In this document: positions 48,405 to 60,863 of the stretch, piece after piece
How positions within the stretch are numbered: the stretch's first letter is position 1
How the letters are laid out: every line of letters starts with the position of its first letter
Assembly (NCBI GenBank): GCA_029959085.1
Contig: JARWIR010000002.1
Coordinates: 47,178,233 to 47,242,232, forward strand
From: Nemophila menziesii
Lineage: Eukaryota > Streptophyta > Magnoliopsida > Boraginales > Hydrophyllaceae
Direction: 5' to 3'
DNA: 64,000 nt
Program-made: the position numbers and the translations under genes
The notes under the pieces: generated by a model
What the model was told of the DNA's origin: nothing
The model's input: only the letters and a program-made list of their open reading frames with translations
Databases searched by the model: none

Positions 48405-48922
48405 CCTTTTAAATCGTAGATTTGATCCTCCCATAGAATGTTTAAAATAAACTAATATTGTATTTTAATGTAAAGATTGGTGAAAATTTTATCTGATTCA
48501 ATATAAATCTTGGTTTTTTGTTTATTCCAAAAAAGCCCTATTTTTGCCCTAATTGCCTTTTCCATTTAATTTTGTAATAATGTGTTGAGTATATATTGTT
48601 TAGCATATTTTCATGTAGGTAGATGATACATAGGGTTAGTTGCACCATTGGTCTCCTTTTTATTCCAAAAATTATGCATATATGGGGGAGTGGGTTAGAT
48701 AGGCAGGGTTAGTGTATATCACATGTAAAATTGTCTTTTTTGCATTAGATAGGACCAATGGTGCATTTTTCCTAATTTATTATGACCGTATATGTTTATA
48801 TTGACTTTGTGTGTATACAAAATAAAAATGCTGAAACAAGTAAAGGATTTTATTATGTGTGTATGAATATATAGTTTTTGCTTATTTTGGGATATTATGA
48901 ACTTTCCACATCTGAATATAAT
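48156..48922. mobile_element. Repeat unit C copy 1, bounded by 24-bp inverted repeats
   Basis: The core 48178-48902 is nearly identical to 52209-52985. Only this copy has perfect inverted repeats of 24 bases at its edges (48156-48179 and 48899-48922; each contains TATTCAGATGTGGAAAG or its complement). The core holds a TA run (48370-48403) and no credible gene. No target duplication is visible. Confidence 0.75.
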
Positions 48923-49022
48923 GATGTTTTCGTAGGTGAATATTATGGAGGACGGAGGAAATTCCTTTGAATATAATGATGTTTTGGTAGGTGTATATTA
49001 TGGAGGACGGAGGAAATTCCTT
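48913..49022 (+). repeat. 55-bp tandem duplication
   Basis: Two copies (48913-48967 and 48968-49022) differ at two positions, each with TGATGTTTT and ATTATGGAGGACGGAGG. The second leads straight into the small frame at 49000. Confidence 0.9.
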
Positions 49023-49149
49023 AGCATCAGGTTCAGATGAAGTTAAGAGGAGGGTTCGAATTACTGACGATCTTCTCGCTCGCTATGATTTACTACAAAA
49101 AATGGACGTTCACTCTCGAAACAATGCCAAACCAGCTGAAGAATCTTAA
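49000..49149 (+). CDS. Small frame, 49 residues, possible first-exon fragment
   Basis: [10 protein letters not shown] followed by a charged segment [18 protein letters not shown] and [14 protein letters not shown]. The codon use looks protein-like (GC-richer than flanks) and the ATG follows a splice-acceptor-like TTTTGGTAG. I do not recognise the family. It may be the captured start of a host gene or a real small protein. Confidence 0.3.
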   Translation: MEDGGNSLASGSDEVKRRVRITDDLLARYDLLQKMDVHSRNNAKPAEES

Positions 49150-49454
49150 GCGTTACAATGTTGGTGACGATTGCCCTGTTTTTGTGGGTTTGTACTCCTT
49201 TTGTCAAAGCTATGCTGGAGGTTCACTTATAATTATTGTATTTGCTACCGTCTAATTTAAAAATATATAATATTAAACAACCAATACGCTTCAATTGATG
49301 TAAAACGTCTTAGATTATATGTAATATCTTATAGATTTAAGATTGTATTATTCTACTTGTTCCATCAATATGTTATCTTATCATTTCCATTAGTTTTTAT
49401 TCTACACAATTCATTATTATTTTATTTCAGCAGGTCGATTATTATATTACTTTA

Positions 49455-49634
49455 GAGTAATGATATATGTCACCCTTTTTGTATCACCTCCTACGTGTAT
49501 GCCTACATGTACCAATGAATTAATTTCTTTGTCCTATTTAATTTTTCTCTATCTTCTATTCAAGGAAATCAGAACATATATATAGAAGGGTAATAAAAGG
49601 GTGACATGAAAAGAGGTGACATATATCATTACTC
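49455..49634. mobile_element. MITE, 180 bp, perfect 20-bp inverted ends
   Basis: It starts GAGTAATGATATATGTCACC and ends with its exact complement. Related to the element at 35105-35295. It has no coding capacity. The flanking TTA/ATT does not give a clean target duplication. Confidence 0.85.
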
Positions 49635-52208
49635 ATTACTTTATCATGTCCGTAAGTAGATTGTCGTACAAAATAGGTAATTACATTTTCAATATGATGC
49701 CATTAGTATATTATTCTATCATCACCATTAGTATATTAATATTACTAAGTCAACTAAAAAATTAATCGTGTCAAACAACTAATATATACAAAGTCATCGC
49801 ATAGTCTATTATTAATCGTATCAGACTGCAAACTAATATTTATTTCATAGGTAGATATTAATTTAGCAACTTAAACATATTAATAATTAACATATAAAAT
49901 ATAATTTATCCTCTCACCTAGTACAAGACAATTTTATTGAAGATTAAATTTTCTGTGTTAATTGCTACACAATTCAAAAATCCGTGATTTATTTGTCTTG
50001 TTTAAAGATAACCACTGATTTTATTTGTCAAACATATTTAATTCTTGTCCATTTTTTGCTCATTTAATTTCTATCTTTTACTTTTCATACTTTCAGGCTC
50101 ATATTCCTAATTGATGGTTTGTATTCATGATAGAACACTAGAATTCTCTATGGATATTTGGTGATACTTGATATTAATCGAGATGCGTCCAGACCTATAG
50201 TAGCTTAGCTACCTCTGCTTCTTCTCTTACATGTCAATAAACTTCTCCTTTGACACCATTTCTGCAAATAATAAGGAAGAAGATGATGAAACGGGGTCAG
50301 TAAAGATAAAGAGCGAAATAGAAAACGTACTCTAATATATTACTCGAAACCCTAAAGAAAACCCTTAATCACATCTAACGTATTTAACTAATTAGATTTG
50401 TGTTGCTTAAAGTGTGAATTGAAGTTTCTAGGCCAGAAAAAATTACAAGTATTAAACAGATATAAAAAACAAGAAAAATAAATAAGAGAAAAAATATTTT
50501 TTTTAATGGTATGACTTTGTATTTGTCAATTGATTGCATAAGTAGTGTACACATATGATTATGTACTAACTAGTAAATCTCTTATTCTTGGAGGAGGTTG
50601 CAATGTTATTCTTTGTTTTTTCTTCATTTATAATTTAACATCAAAATTTATATTTGTGACGTGAGAGGTTAGTTTTGCTAATATCTTTGCAACTCTAGTG
50701 CTATGTACCTAAATCAACGTACGAAACTAGTGCACAAGATTGGCTTGTGTTGACTAAAAATTTCATATTTTTATTTGTGCACAAGTGGGGAAGATAATAT
50801 ATGCATAATATTATATTTACCTTGACTAGGATGTAGCCCACTAGATTTTAGCATATAGTAAGGTAGCAAAATAATTATCCAAGCAAAGTGTTATATATAT
50901 TATTGGATATTCATTTGGGCTTTATAAAGTCATATTATAATAAAGTATAAGAGATAACCCAAATAGTAAGCCCACTTAGAGAATATTAGGTTTTAATTAT
51001 TTATAGAGAGCCATCAAAATATTATAACATTTGTTTTATAACAAATGAATATTATATAACAAAGTCATATTATATACTAGGTGTTTTATTTAACACAACT
51101 TAGAAAATGAAGTTTTGAATCTATAGGGTCAATGTACGTTATGATGGAGTGCAAGCAACATCCTCCAAATCCGTTTTCACCATCGTCAAATTCAAAGGTA
51201 TAAGTTCAATTTTTACATTATATTCTCTCGCAATCTAAACAAAATACACAATTTAGGTATTTTCACACATATAATATTAGGAGATTAAAAAACAAGTAAA
51301 TACAATAAAATTTTAAATTATCGATCTAATGTCATATGGGTACCAATCACCTGCTCCATAGCCATCATCCTCGGATTCAACGGTATAAACTCAATTTCTA
51401 ATTTTTCTTTTCTCTAGATCTACATAAAATACATAATTTGTGTATACTCACATATACTACTAGGTTTTAATTCCTAAAATTAAAGATAAAAGTAGTAAAT
51501 TCTTTAAGTAGATGTTAATATACTATTTACATATCTGCTTAATGTTACATATAATGATTGTTATATATTTGTATGAAGATGCAATTTAGTTTTTTTTAAT
51601 AAATAAAATAGGATCTTTCATTAGTTATAGATATCGGAAATAATTAGAAGGATTTCGATTAATGAATAATATTCAATTAAATATATGTTAGATGGTAATA
51701 ATGTTGAAATTTTACTTAGAATTGTGTAGATTTTTAATATCTATATATTTAGTCCCTTATATACAATTAACATTTATGATATCAACTTTGATTCTAATCA
51801 AATTGAAGATAAATCTTCCACAATGAAGAGACTTTTAATAATTTCTTAACAATCCTATCAATTTCGATAATATATATTTAAACTAGAGTCTATAAACATC
51901 TATATTTAATCTAAACAATTTATCTTCTCACCTACTTAGGCTTTCTTTTTAAGAGTAGTTTGTATTTTATTTAATTATGAAAATAAAGGCAAAAGTATTT
52001 ATGTTTGATAGATAGATTTGAATTAATCTGGATTAGAAAAATATATTTAGTTTAAACTTCATGATTATTTATCATATATGTTAAAATTTAAGATAATCAT
52101 TAATATTCAATATTTTATTGCATGCAGGATCATCTATCTATTTTGGATATATTTTTATGTTAGGGTCGTTGGTCATGTCATTTCATTCAATTATCAACAT
52201 TAATAATA
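49635..52208. other. Gene-free AT-rich stretch
   Basis: At about 51150-51490 a segment of 190-200 bp occurs twice in diverged form (GGTATAA(G/A)(T/C)TCAATTT, then AATACA(C/T)AATTT). No coding region is supported. Confidence 0.4.
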
Positions 52209-52399
52209 TCTACGGTAAGATTTATTTTTTTAGTGATTACATGACTAATTTTATGCTAATAATATCAAAAAATTTGACTTTTATTGTGTGTTAAATGGTT
52301 TATGAGTTTGATTGAAAATTCTAGATTCCTTTTACCATTTGAGATGTATATATGTACTGAGTCAGAAACTAAATCTTTGATCCAAAATATATTTTGTTT

Positions 52400-52486
<87 letters not shown>

Positions 52487-52985
52487 CCTTTTAAATCGTA
52501 GATTTGATCCTCCCATAGAATGTTTAAAATAAACTAATATTGTATTTTAATGTAAAGATTGGTGAAAATTTTATCTGATTCAATATAAATCTTGGTTTTT
52601 TGTTTATTCCAAAAAAGCCCTATTTTTTGCCCTAATTGCCTTTTCCATTTAATTTTGTAATAATGTGTTGAGTATATATTGTTTAGCATATTTTCATGTA
52701 GGTAGATGATACATAGGGTTAGTTGCACCATTGGTCTCCTTTTTATTCCAAAAATTATGCATATATGGGGGAGTGGGTTAGATAGGCAGGGTTAGTGTAT
52801 ATCACATGTAAAATTGTCTTTTTTGCATTAGATAGGACCAATGGTGCATTTTTCCTAATTTATTATGACTGTATATGTTTATATTGACTTTGTGTGTATA
52901 CAAAATAAAAATGCTGAAACAAGTAAAGGATTTTATTATGTGTGTATGAATATATAGTTTTTGCTTATTTTGGGATATTATGAAC
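52209..52985. repeat. Repeat unit C copy 2
   Basis: Sister of 48178-48902 in the same orientation, with a longer TA run (52402-52485). It lacks the inverted-repeat edges and runs directly into a GC-rich segment at 52986. The IYIYIY frames here come from the TA run. Confidence 0.9.
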
Positions 52986-55689
52986 CCCCGCGGTGCACCG
53001 CACCCTGGTCCGCAGCTCAGAAACACGTGCCACGGGGTCCTACCATGGGTGTTAACCAGTGAGCAAAACATTTTGAGCATCAGATGTCGCGGTGTACCCC
53101 GCGGTGCACCCCATGGTCCGCAGGGGTAGTCCGCACGAGCCGCCAGAGTGAGAAAATAAAGGGTTTCAAGGCTATATGAAGATCTAAAGCTTAGTATTCC
53201 GAATTTATTAAACCTTAAACCTCTTTCTTCTCTCCAAAACTCTCCCAACTCCATTGAAGCTCATAAAAAACCTTCCCCAATCATCAAAACACTACCCAAT
53301 CACCATGAAAATACATCCGATTCATTCTCCACATCATTACAAGGATGATTCAACCACCTATATCATCCCAAAACACCTTGAATCCAAGAATCAAAAGCTT
53401 AAATTTCAGAAATTCATCCTACAATTTCTTAAATCCAAACCAATCCATGAATAATCCATCTTACCCACATAGAGAATCATCATCCAATCACCTCTCCTAA
53501 CCCAATAAAGCTTGTACAACCAATAATCAAGAGTTTCAAATTTCAAGAGTGGTTAAAGCTTTGAGTTGGGGGACAATTGAGATGATTAAGAGAACATGAA
53601 CATTATCTACTGAAAGGGAGATGAAGAAATCAAGGTGTTGGATTTAATTGAGAAGAAGTCAAGTGAGACAAGTCCTAGTTCCAATTCAATGGGTAAAACA
53701 AGTCAAGAGAAGAGAGGTTAGCTAGCTGTGTTTGATTCAATGAGCAAAAAGATTACAAATTTAGTGAAGAAGACAACACGACCTCTCTAGATCAAAGACC
53801 TTATACCCAAGAGAAAAAAAGAGAAAGCTTCAATGGCCATGATAGCTTCTCCGAAGTAACAATTAAAGGAACTACCTTTTTCTTATAAGATAGTATTTGA
53901 AGAAGAAGTTGAAGGAGAATACATGAAGATTCTTGGAGATTTGGAATGCTTGGGTTGTTTGTGAATTGTATTTTATGAGGAGAAGAAGAAGATGTGGCAC
54001 AGTTGATCTATGAGGAGGTGATACAGATTTTCGATCTCTCCTATGACGTTATATGCTGCAATATCCTATTATGATCACGTGTCCTGAACAAAAAGCAAAT
54101 AAGAAGTTGGGTGAAGAAGAGACATTAGAGTTAATCCAAGTATCGTCAAGGCGAGGTAAAAGCCTCGAAGAGTATGTTTTCTTTCTTCCCTACCATTTCT
54201 TTATGTGCAATATGTATGCTAATTTAAAATTTTATTCTTTCTTGAGTCTTTTTCGAGTCGTGGGGACACGGCTCATTTTTTAGTTGGGGGTGGGGATTCG
54301 TTGTCCTCATCTTCCGTTTTGTATTTTTCATAAAATTTAAAATTTTTTGGGTTGAATTAGGCATAGAATATCTTGAATGGACCTATCTGAGCATGATTTA
54401 ACTAGGTCAATGATAGTAAGTAGTATGTTTTTGAAAGATGTCATAAGTTTGTTTAGACGCATGTATGAAAATAAGAAATAAATGATAGAAAAGTTAATGA
54501 GCAATGCTAAGAAAACACGTTGAAACTTAGGAATAGTTATTTGGTGTGTAGAACGTGAGGTTTAAAATTAGTTAAAAACCCACTTGTCTATAAACTAATA
54601 ATGAAAAAGTAACGAAATCCGGTAGTTAGAAAAATGACTAAGGCAGTTCTTTCATGATTAAAACACTTGAAGCCTTTAGACTTTCTCACCCTTTTATTTG
54701 ATTATTGCTGTTATTTATCCATCTTAGCCCCTCTGAGCCTTTCTAAAGCCTTTATTTGAAACACATTATAATCCATACCCTAGTTTGTAGGACTTATCTA
54801 TATGACCCGCACTCGAATCCCAAAACCTGAGACACTCGTTTTAGAGCTTGAGTTTGGGGTGGTAGGTTTCATTGTTAGGGAACTTTGGGAATTTGGGAAT
54901 TATCTTTGTGATTTTATTGATGATGAATTGTTATTATTGTAACCCTTTGCCGGGGTAATAGTGAATGAAAAAGAAGCTACGAGCTAATTTTGCCAACAAG
55001 GGCAATAAAAAGAAAGAATATATATATATATGAGAAAAGATAGTGTGATATCTCAACATCAAAAGAGAATCATAACTATACAAAAGAAAAATTGATGTGG
55101 AAAGAGAATATATATTCGGACCGGCAAAGTGGATTTTATATCATCAAAGGTTTTAATTGGGATTATTGGGGATGCACATTAAAAGCATCAATAAATTGGG
55201 TTGAGTGAGAACATCTTCGAGTGAAAATTCAAGATCTAGGGCGATTCGTTGATGGCTAGTGAGGAGAGAGCCAAAAGCTCACTTTTCATTATCCAAATAT
55301 ACCATACCCGTCCTTAAGCCAAGTTATAACCAAGACCTTAGAATTTTTAACTACTAGATGGAGAAACAATTGAACTATTAGGTAGTAGGTAAGTGGATCA
55401 TTGGATGCTGTATTTGGGACCTATGAACAACCTATAGCCATTAACCTGAACTAAGTTATCATCCTCTCTTTCTGGCATTGCGAAATTAATCTTAACTTGA
55501 ATTTATGGATTGTTGATTACATGTATATTAGGCATATTTGTGCATTATTTCTTGAGTATTACTACATGAGATTTTTTGGATTTTTTGCTCTAGGATCATT
55601 CATTATATTTTTGTTCTTGTTCTCCTCCGACTTCTTCTTGTTTATTTTGACTACCCTATTGTTCTTTACTGTTATTGTATCGGGACGAT
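52986..55689 (+). mobile_element. Probable Gypsy-type non-coding remnant
   Basis: It begins with a GC-rich segment (52986-53155) in which CCGCGGTGCACC recurs, as in LTR or leader DNA of some plant Gypsy elements. At 54700-55000 there is a TTAGCCC...GAGTTTGGGGTGGTAGGTTT and CATTGTTAGGGAA stretch recalling the 3' non-coding region of Tat/Athila-type elements. No protein domain is readable. The class call is an inference. Confidence 0.35.
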
Positions 55690-56692
55690 ACAACTTTGAG
55701 TATCTCAATATCCTTTTCAAAGCTTTCCAATGCTCTTGTCCAGTGTCTGCTTAAAAACGACTAACTAAACCTACTACATAACATATATCTGGTCTCGTAC
55801 ACATTATAACATACATTAGACTAAAAATGGCACTAGAATATGGTACTATTAACATTTTTTGTTTCTCTTCTATAGTACTAGGACACATGTCGAGAGTTAA
55901 GTTTATTCCCTTTGCTACATGAGTGTCAATGGCATTGCACGTAGTCATACCAAAGCGCTCAAGCACATTGATGATGTAAGGTTCTTGAGGTAGAGATAAT
56001 AGTCTTCTAGACCTATCTCTGTGAATCTTAAGACCAAGAATATAATTTGCTTCTCCCATATATTTCATATCGAATTGAGAAGCTAGCCACTCCTTATTAG
56101 CTTGAATAAACTCTTTATCATTCCTAGCTAATAGGATGTCATCCACATATAGAGATAAAATCATGAAATTTTTCTTGGAACGTTTAATATAAGCACAATG
56201 GTCTTCACTTATCATCTCAAATCCATTTGACGAGATGACCTCATGAAATATCAAATTCCACTGTCTCAAGGCTTGCTTAAGACCATAGATTGGTTTCAAC
56301 AATCTACATACTTTATTCTCTTGATCTTTTGCAACGAAACCCGATGGTTGTTCCATGAAAATTACCTCTTCTAAATCTCCATTTAGAAATGCAGTTTTAA
56401 CATCCATTTGGTGCAACTCTAGATCGAGATGCGCCACAATAGCTAAAATAAGACGTATTGAGGTAAATCTAACAACAGGAGAAAAAGTTTCCTCAAAATC
56501 TATTCCTTCTCGTTGAGTATAGCCTTTCGCTAGCAAGCGAGCTTTATACATGTCAATGGAATTGTCAGGTTTCCTCTTTATTTTGAGAACCCATTTGTTC
56601 CCAACTGCCTTACATCCTTTCGGGAGTTCAACAGTTCCCATACCTGATTTTTCTTCATCGACTCCATTTCTTCTTCCATTGCTTTTATCCAT
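55690..56692 (-). pseudogene. Copia reverse transcriptase, truncated
   Basis: It reads [54 protein letters not shown] and SLYVDDILLA in one frame, the full reverse transcriptase core of a Copia element. A TAA interrupts after VGLVSRF at 55751; homology (EHWKALKRILRY) goes on to about 55690 and then stops. RNase H is absent. Confidence 0.85.
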
Positions 56693-57839
56693 TCATTCTT
56701 AGCAAGACATGAAAGTGCTTCATTAACTGTTTGAGGTTCTTCTTCGTCTTGTGGAGTTATCATAAAGTCTTCTCCTTCTATTTCAAATTGACGACGAGGA
56801 ACTAAACCTCTAGCACTTCTCTTAAGTTGAGAATCTTGAGAAATAGGATTACTATATGATGCAATGGTTTCTTCTGTCTCAAGATTTAGAGGAGTGTCCG
56901 TCTCTATTTCTTGAGTATGTGTTACCTCATAAGGTGTCACATTTGTTTGCATATTATCTTCCTGAATCTCATTTAATTCACTTTAAATGGAATTTCTGTC
57001 AACCTCACCTCTACTAGGAAAATCATTCTCTAAGAATGTAATATCTCGTGACCTAATTTCAGTAAGACCCCCATCGTTATGTTCACAATTAAACACATAT
57101 CCTTTAGAGTGATATGGGTATCTAATAAAGATACACTTCTTGCTTCTTGGACCTGACTTTCATACTTATGAGATAGATCATGAACATAACCTGCTGACCC
57201 CCAAGGTCGCAAGTATGACAGATTAGGTTTCCTACATGTCCATAGTTCATAAGGAGTTGATGGAGTTGTGTTTGTGGGTACTCGGTTAAGTACATAATAG
57301 GAGGTAAGCAATGCATCTCCCCAATAAGATATTGGAAGATTTGCTTGTGCCATCATAGACCTAACCATTTCAAGGAGTGTTCTGTTCCTCCTTTCAGCCA
57401 CACCATTTTGTTGTGGTGTTCTAGGAATTGTAAGTTGCCTTACTATTCCTTTTTCATCGCATAGTTCTTTAAACTGATCAGATAGATATTCACGTCATCG
57501 ATCGGTTGTTAGGTTTTTCACCTTCCTCTCTAACTGATTTTACACTTCATTGATAAATGTCACAAAACATTTCAATGCTTCGGATTTTTGAGAAATCAGG
57601 TATACATAACCAAACCTAGTGAAATCATCTATGAAAGTGATGAAATAACGTTCCCCACGTCTAGTTTGAACACTCATTGGGCCACATATGTCTAACTGAA
57701 TTACTTGTAATGGGTACTCGACTCGTTTAACTTTTCCAAATGGTTTCTGTTTTGCTTTACCTGCTAGACAATTTTCACAAGTTGGCAAGTTGACTTTAGT
57801 TAATGAACCCAAAAGGTTCGCCTTAGCCAACAAATTCAT
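56578..57839 (-). pseudogene. Copia integrase, frameshifted
   Basis: It reads LPTCENCLAGKAKQKPF (second half of the zinc site), IDDFTRFGYVY and then, in another frame, MAERRNRTLLEMVRSMM with WGDALLTSYYVLNRVP. Frames break between 57540 and 57401 and near 57030. Downstream 56952-56578 carries the linker to reverse transcriptase (KNEWIKAMEEEMES). Confidence 0.8.
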
Positions 57840-57899
57840 ACGGTCTTGACCAATATGACCTAATCTAGCATGCCATACATTTTCTTCTACATTAAAATT

Positions 57900-58330
57900 T
57901 CAAGAAGAAGAAGTATTAGTAGAAAACCAACTACTTATATAATAACTATTAAACGTGTTATCATCATCTAATATAATTAAACCATGCGAAATAAAACCAG
58001 AACCATAATACCTAGCATCATAATAGATATCTACTTGTTTGTTATAAAAATGCAAATTAAAACCTAATATTAGAAGAACAGTGACCGAGACTAAGTTCCA
58101 TCGAATGTCAGGTGCGTAAAGTACATCATGCAGGTACAAGGTTTGACCACCTCGCAAGTTCAACTTGCAAGTTCCAACTCCTTTGACTTCAACTTTATTG
58201 TTGTCTCCTACATATATCCACCTTTGATCTCTCTGGAATCCGACGGTACTCTACATATGCCTCTCGGTCATTGGCTACATGGTCTGTCGCTCCTTAATCC
58301 ACAGTCCACAAAGGATTAGAATCATCTAGC
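57900..58330 (-). pseudogene. Copia protease region, active site lost
   Basis: LNLRGGQTLYLHDVLYAPDIRWNLVSV-type sequence follows a segment reading LWTVD-stop-GATDHVA. The DSG/DTG catalytic triad has become D-stop-G (TAA at about 58297-58299). Confidence 0.75.
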
Positions 58331-58379
58331 AATACAGTACTGTAACATAAGTAAAATTACAAGAAGTAAATGACATTTC

Positions 58380-59222
58380 TACCTTTCTGGGCTCGCTGTA
58401 CTCGCGAGCCAAGTGACACATTTTCTCACAGTTAAAGTATTTCATCTTACTCTTGTCTTTCTTCTTACGGAAACATTTTCCCTTAATGTTACCACCCTTC
58501 TTGTTCTTCTTGGAAACATACTCATTTCCGTTCTTCTTCCCACTGTTCTTGCGCTTATTGCCAGAAACTTTGTGGGAACTTGATTCAGCAACATAAGCCT
58601 GACCCTGAGGCTTAATTGCATCTAGACGTTAATCTTCCAATGTCACATGACGAGCAGCATCATCAAAGGTTTTTATTTTGTAATTGTGATTCAAGTTTAT
58701 CTTCAAATGCTCCCAGTTATTTGGGAGAGATCGGATCACAGCTTGAAGTTGTTGTTCATCAGTAAGGTTATGACCTCCATTCTTAAGTTCCCTAATCATG
58801 TTAGACATCTCTCGGATATGTTGTTGCATGGTTTGATTAGGCTTCTTCTTGTAAGTGTCAAACTTAATGGTCAATTAACGCAACTTAGTCACAGTCGTAC
58901 CCCCATACTTCTCCTTAAGAGCATTCCACATTTCGTGAGCAGTGAGGTATCGTTGACATTCATAGACAAGATCGTCATTCATGGATTCTATCAAGATGTC
59001 TCTTGTAGTGGAATCTTTCTTTTTCCACTTCTCATAAGACTCAATGTCCCTTATGTTTTGATATGTGTTGTCTTCCTCAGGCTGAGCCATGACGTTGTTA
59101 ACAGTCTCAAGAACATCTTGCTCTTCTAGAACATAGTGTATCTTGAGCTTCCAAAGGTTATAGTTCTCACCATTCATCTTTTCTCCTTTGTTGAGATCAA
59201 CAATGATGGTTTCCGATGCCAT
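58380..59222 (-). pseudogene. Copia gag, interrupted
   Basis: It starts MASETIIVDLNKGEKMNG, contains NYNLWKLKIHYVL, EKYGGTTVTKLR, a stop, then FDTYKKKPNQTMQQHIREM and a K/G-rich tail. The zinc knuckle (CFRKKKDKSKMKYFNCEKM) has lost several ligands. Confidence 0.8.
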
Positions 59223-59629
59223 TTTCTCTATAAAGAAAGCGATCTCCATTAATATCATACATTTATTTAACAACTCTATGCTATTAATGCAAATGGAATG
59301 AATAAGAAAGATAACAAAATAAGTGATAAAGAAAGTTCACTATGTCCCCAATCATGAACCACCATATTTTGTTTGTCTTAATGATTCAACCAATTTCATT
59401 AACTGCAAGATTAAGTTCTCTAAGAACTCCCACTTACTCTAACATAAATAGTGCAAAATGTATGAAAATTAAACAACTAATAACATAAAAGCAAAGAAAC
59501 TAGTTGAATTCATACATAAATGAAAAACATGTTTGGTAAGCAAATAACCAAATAAAATCAAAGATTAACATTTGAAACGAACTACCAAGTAAACTACCTA
59601 ACGAAAAAACTCTAACTTATATATGATAT

Positions 59630-60238
59630 TCACTCGTATCTCGTTTTCAAAGGAATCAATTTTTCAAAACCCTCTTTTATACAGAGACTTATCGGATCAT
59701 ACTTAGTAGGCGAATTCATCTCACAAGGACATTTGAAAAAACTTGTAGGCCTTTTAAAATAATCCCACATATGAGATTCAGTGAAGGAATATACTATCCA
59801 ACCACATGTTTTTGATCTCCTATCCACATAATTTCCGGGATTCACATTCCTCGATAAATCACAGAGATCTTTTCTCAAGTCTTTCGGAAAAGTCCTGAGA
59901 AGGGCATCAACCTTGTCATCCTCATTCATGTGATAGGCATATTTGATGAAACCTTGTATCATATTGTTTACAATCTTCACGTGTTGTATTAAAGAATATG
60001 ATGATTTCATCTTATAATTCGGAAGTGTCATTATTTTGTTTTTCAAATCTTCCCTTTGTCCATCTGACTCGGGTTCTTTTGTGGTGTAGACCAATTTTGC
60101 TATAGTATTCTTTATGTTCTTGTGATCAGTTATGTAGTTCATCAACACGTCGAGTCTGAATGCTCGTAATCCCCGGGATCGTGTAATCACTATTTTTTCT
60201 CTATATAGAAAAATCAAGAACAAAATAAAAATCACCAA
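59630..60238 (-). CDS. Extra frame in the leader of the decayed Copia
   Basis: 202 residues on the same strand as the element, between the primer site and gag. The middle part (SSYSLIQHVKIVNNMI, then MNEDDKVDALLRTFP) resembles the helical core of UBN2-type Gag proteins (cf. DEQQLQAVIRSLP in the element's own gag). The C-terminal half (TCGWIVYSFTESHMWDYF, CPCEMN) is unrecognised. Unlike the gag-pol frames around it, it has no stop. It could be a captured gag fragment or an accessory frame. Confidence 0.35.
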   Translation of the reverse strand: MVIFILFLIFLYREKIVITRSRGLRAFRLDVLMNYITDHKNIKNTIAKLVYTTKEPESDGQREDLKNKIMTLPNYKMKSSYSLIQHVKIVNNMIQGFIKYAYHMNEDDKVDALLRTFPKDLRKDLCDLSRNVNPGNYVDRRSKTCGWIVYSFTESHMWDYFKRPTSFFKCPCEMNSPTKYDPISLCIKEGFEKLIPLKTRYE

Positions 60239-60850
60239 CTTTTGAAAAAAAATACATCTCCGGAATTGGGTATAAATGAATCATATATTCTTTTTAAATA
60301 ACAACAAATTGTATAGATTAAGTAGTTAAGCTATTAGTCTTTAGTAGTGTTGGTCATGGTATGTTAGTAGACATTCCAAGCAACAAGTTAATGGTTAATG
60401 GGCTCTTATAACTAGCAATGAATTCTTAATGGTATACAAGTATATGAAAATGGACCCAAAAATAAAAAATAAAAGCTACGACCGTCCAGTTCTATTCGGC
60501 CAAAAAAAATAACTAAACTCGGCCCAAAAAAAGAAGTTAATTAAATCAGAAATTAATTCGGCCAATAAAAAAAATTATCCAAAATTCGGCCCAAAAAGAA
60601 AATAGTTTTTATTGTTTATTAAGGTAAAAAAAATCCTTAAAGCCTTGATTAAAAATTTGGGCTGATTAAACTTAACAGGCCTAGGCCTTATAGGTATTAA
60701 CCTAATAACAATATATAACAAAAATCTCTACTTCTAAAACAAAAAAAATAGTTTCTTTCGACATTTTATTTTTATTTATTATTATTGAACATGAATCGCA
60801 TGAAACGGAAGAAATACAGAGAAGCAAAAAAATATTATTCAGGTAAAATT

Positions 60851-60862
60851 GCTCTGATACCA
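60851..60862 (-). other. tRNA-iMet primer binding site
   Basis: On the minus strand TGGTATCAGAGC, the standard complement of the 3' end of plant initiator tRNA-Met, directly inside the LTR. Confidence 0.92.
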
Positions 60863-60863
60863 A

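Noticed and set aside
52265..52532. Frames with IYIYIY runs on both strands
   Set aside because: Caused by a long TA run in a duplicated non-coding repeat.
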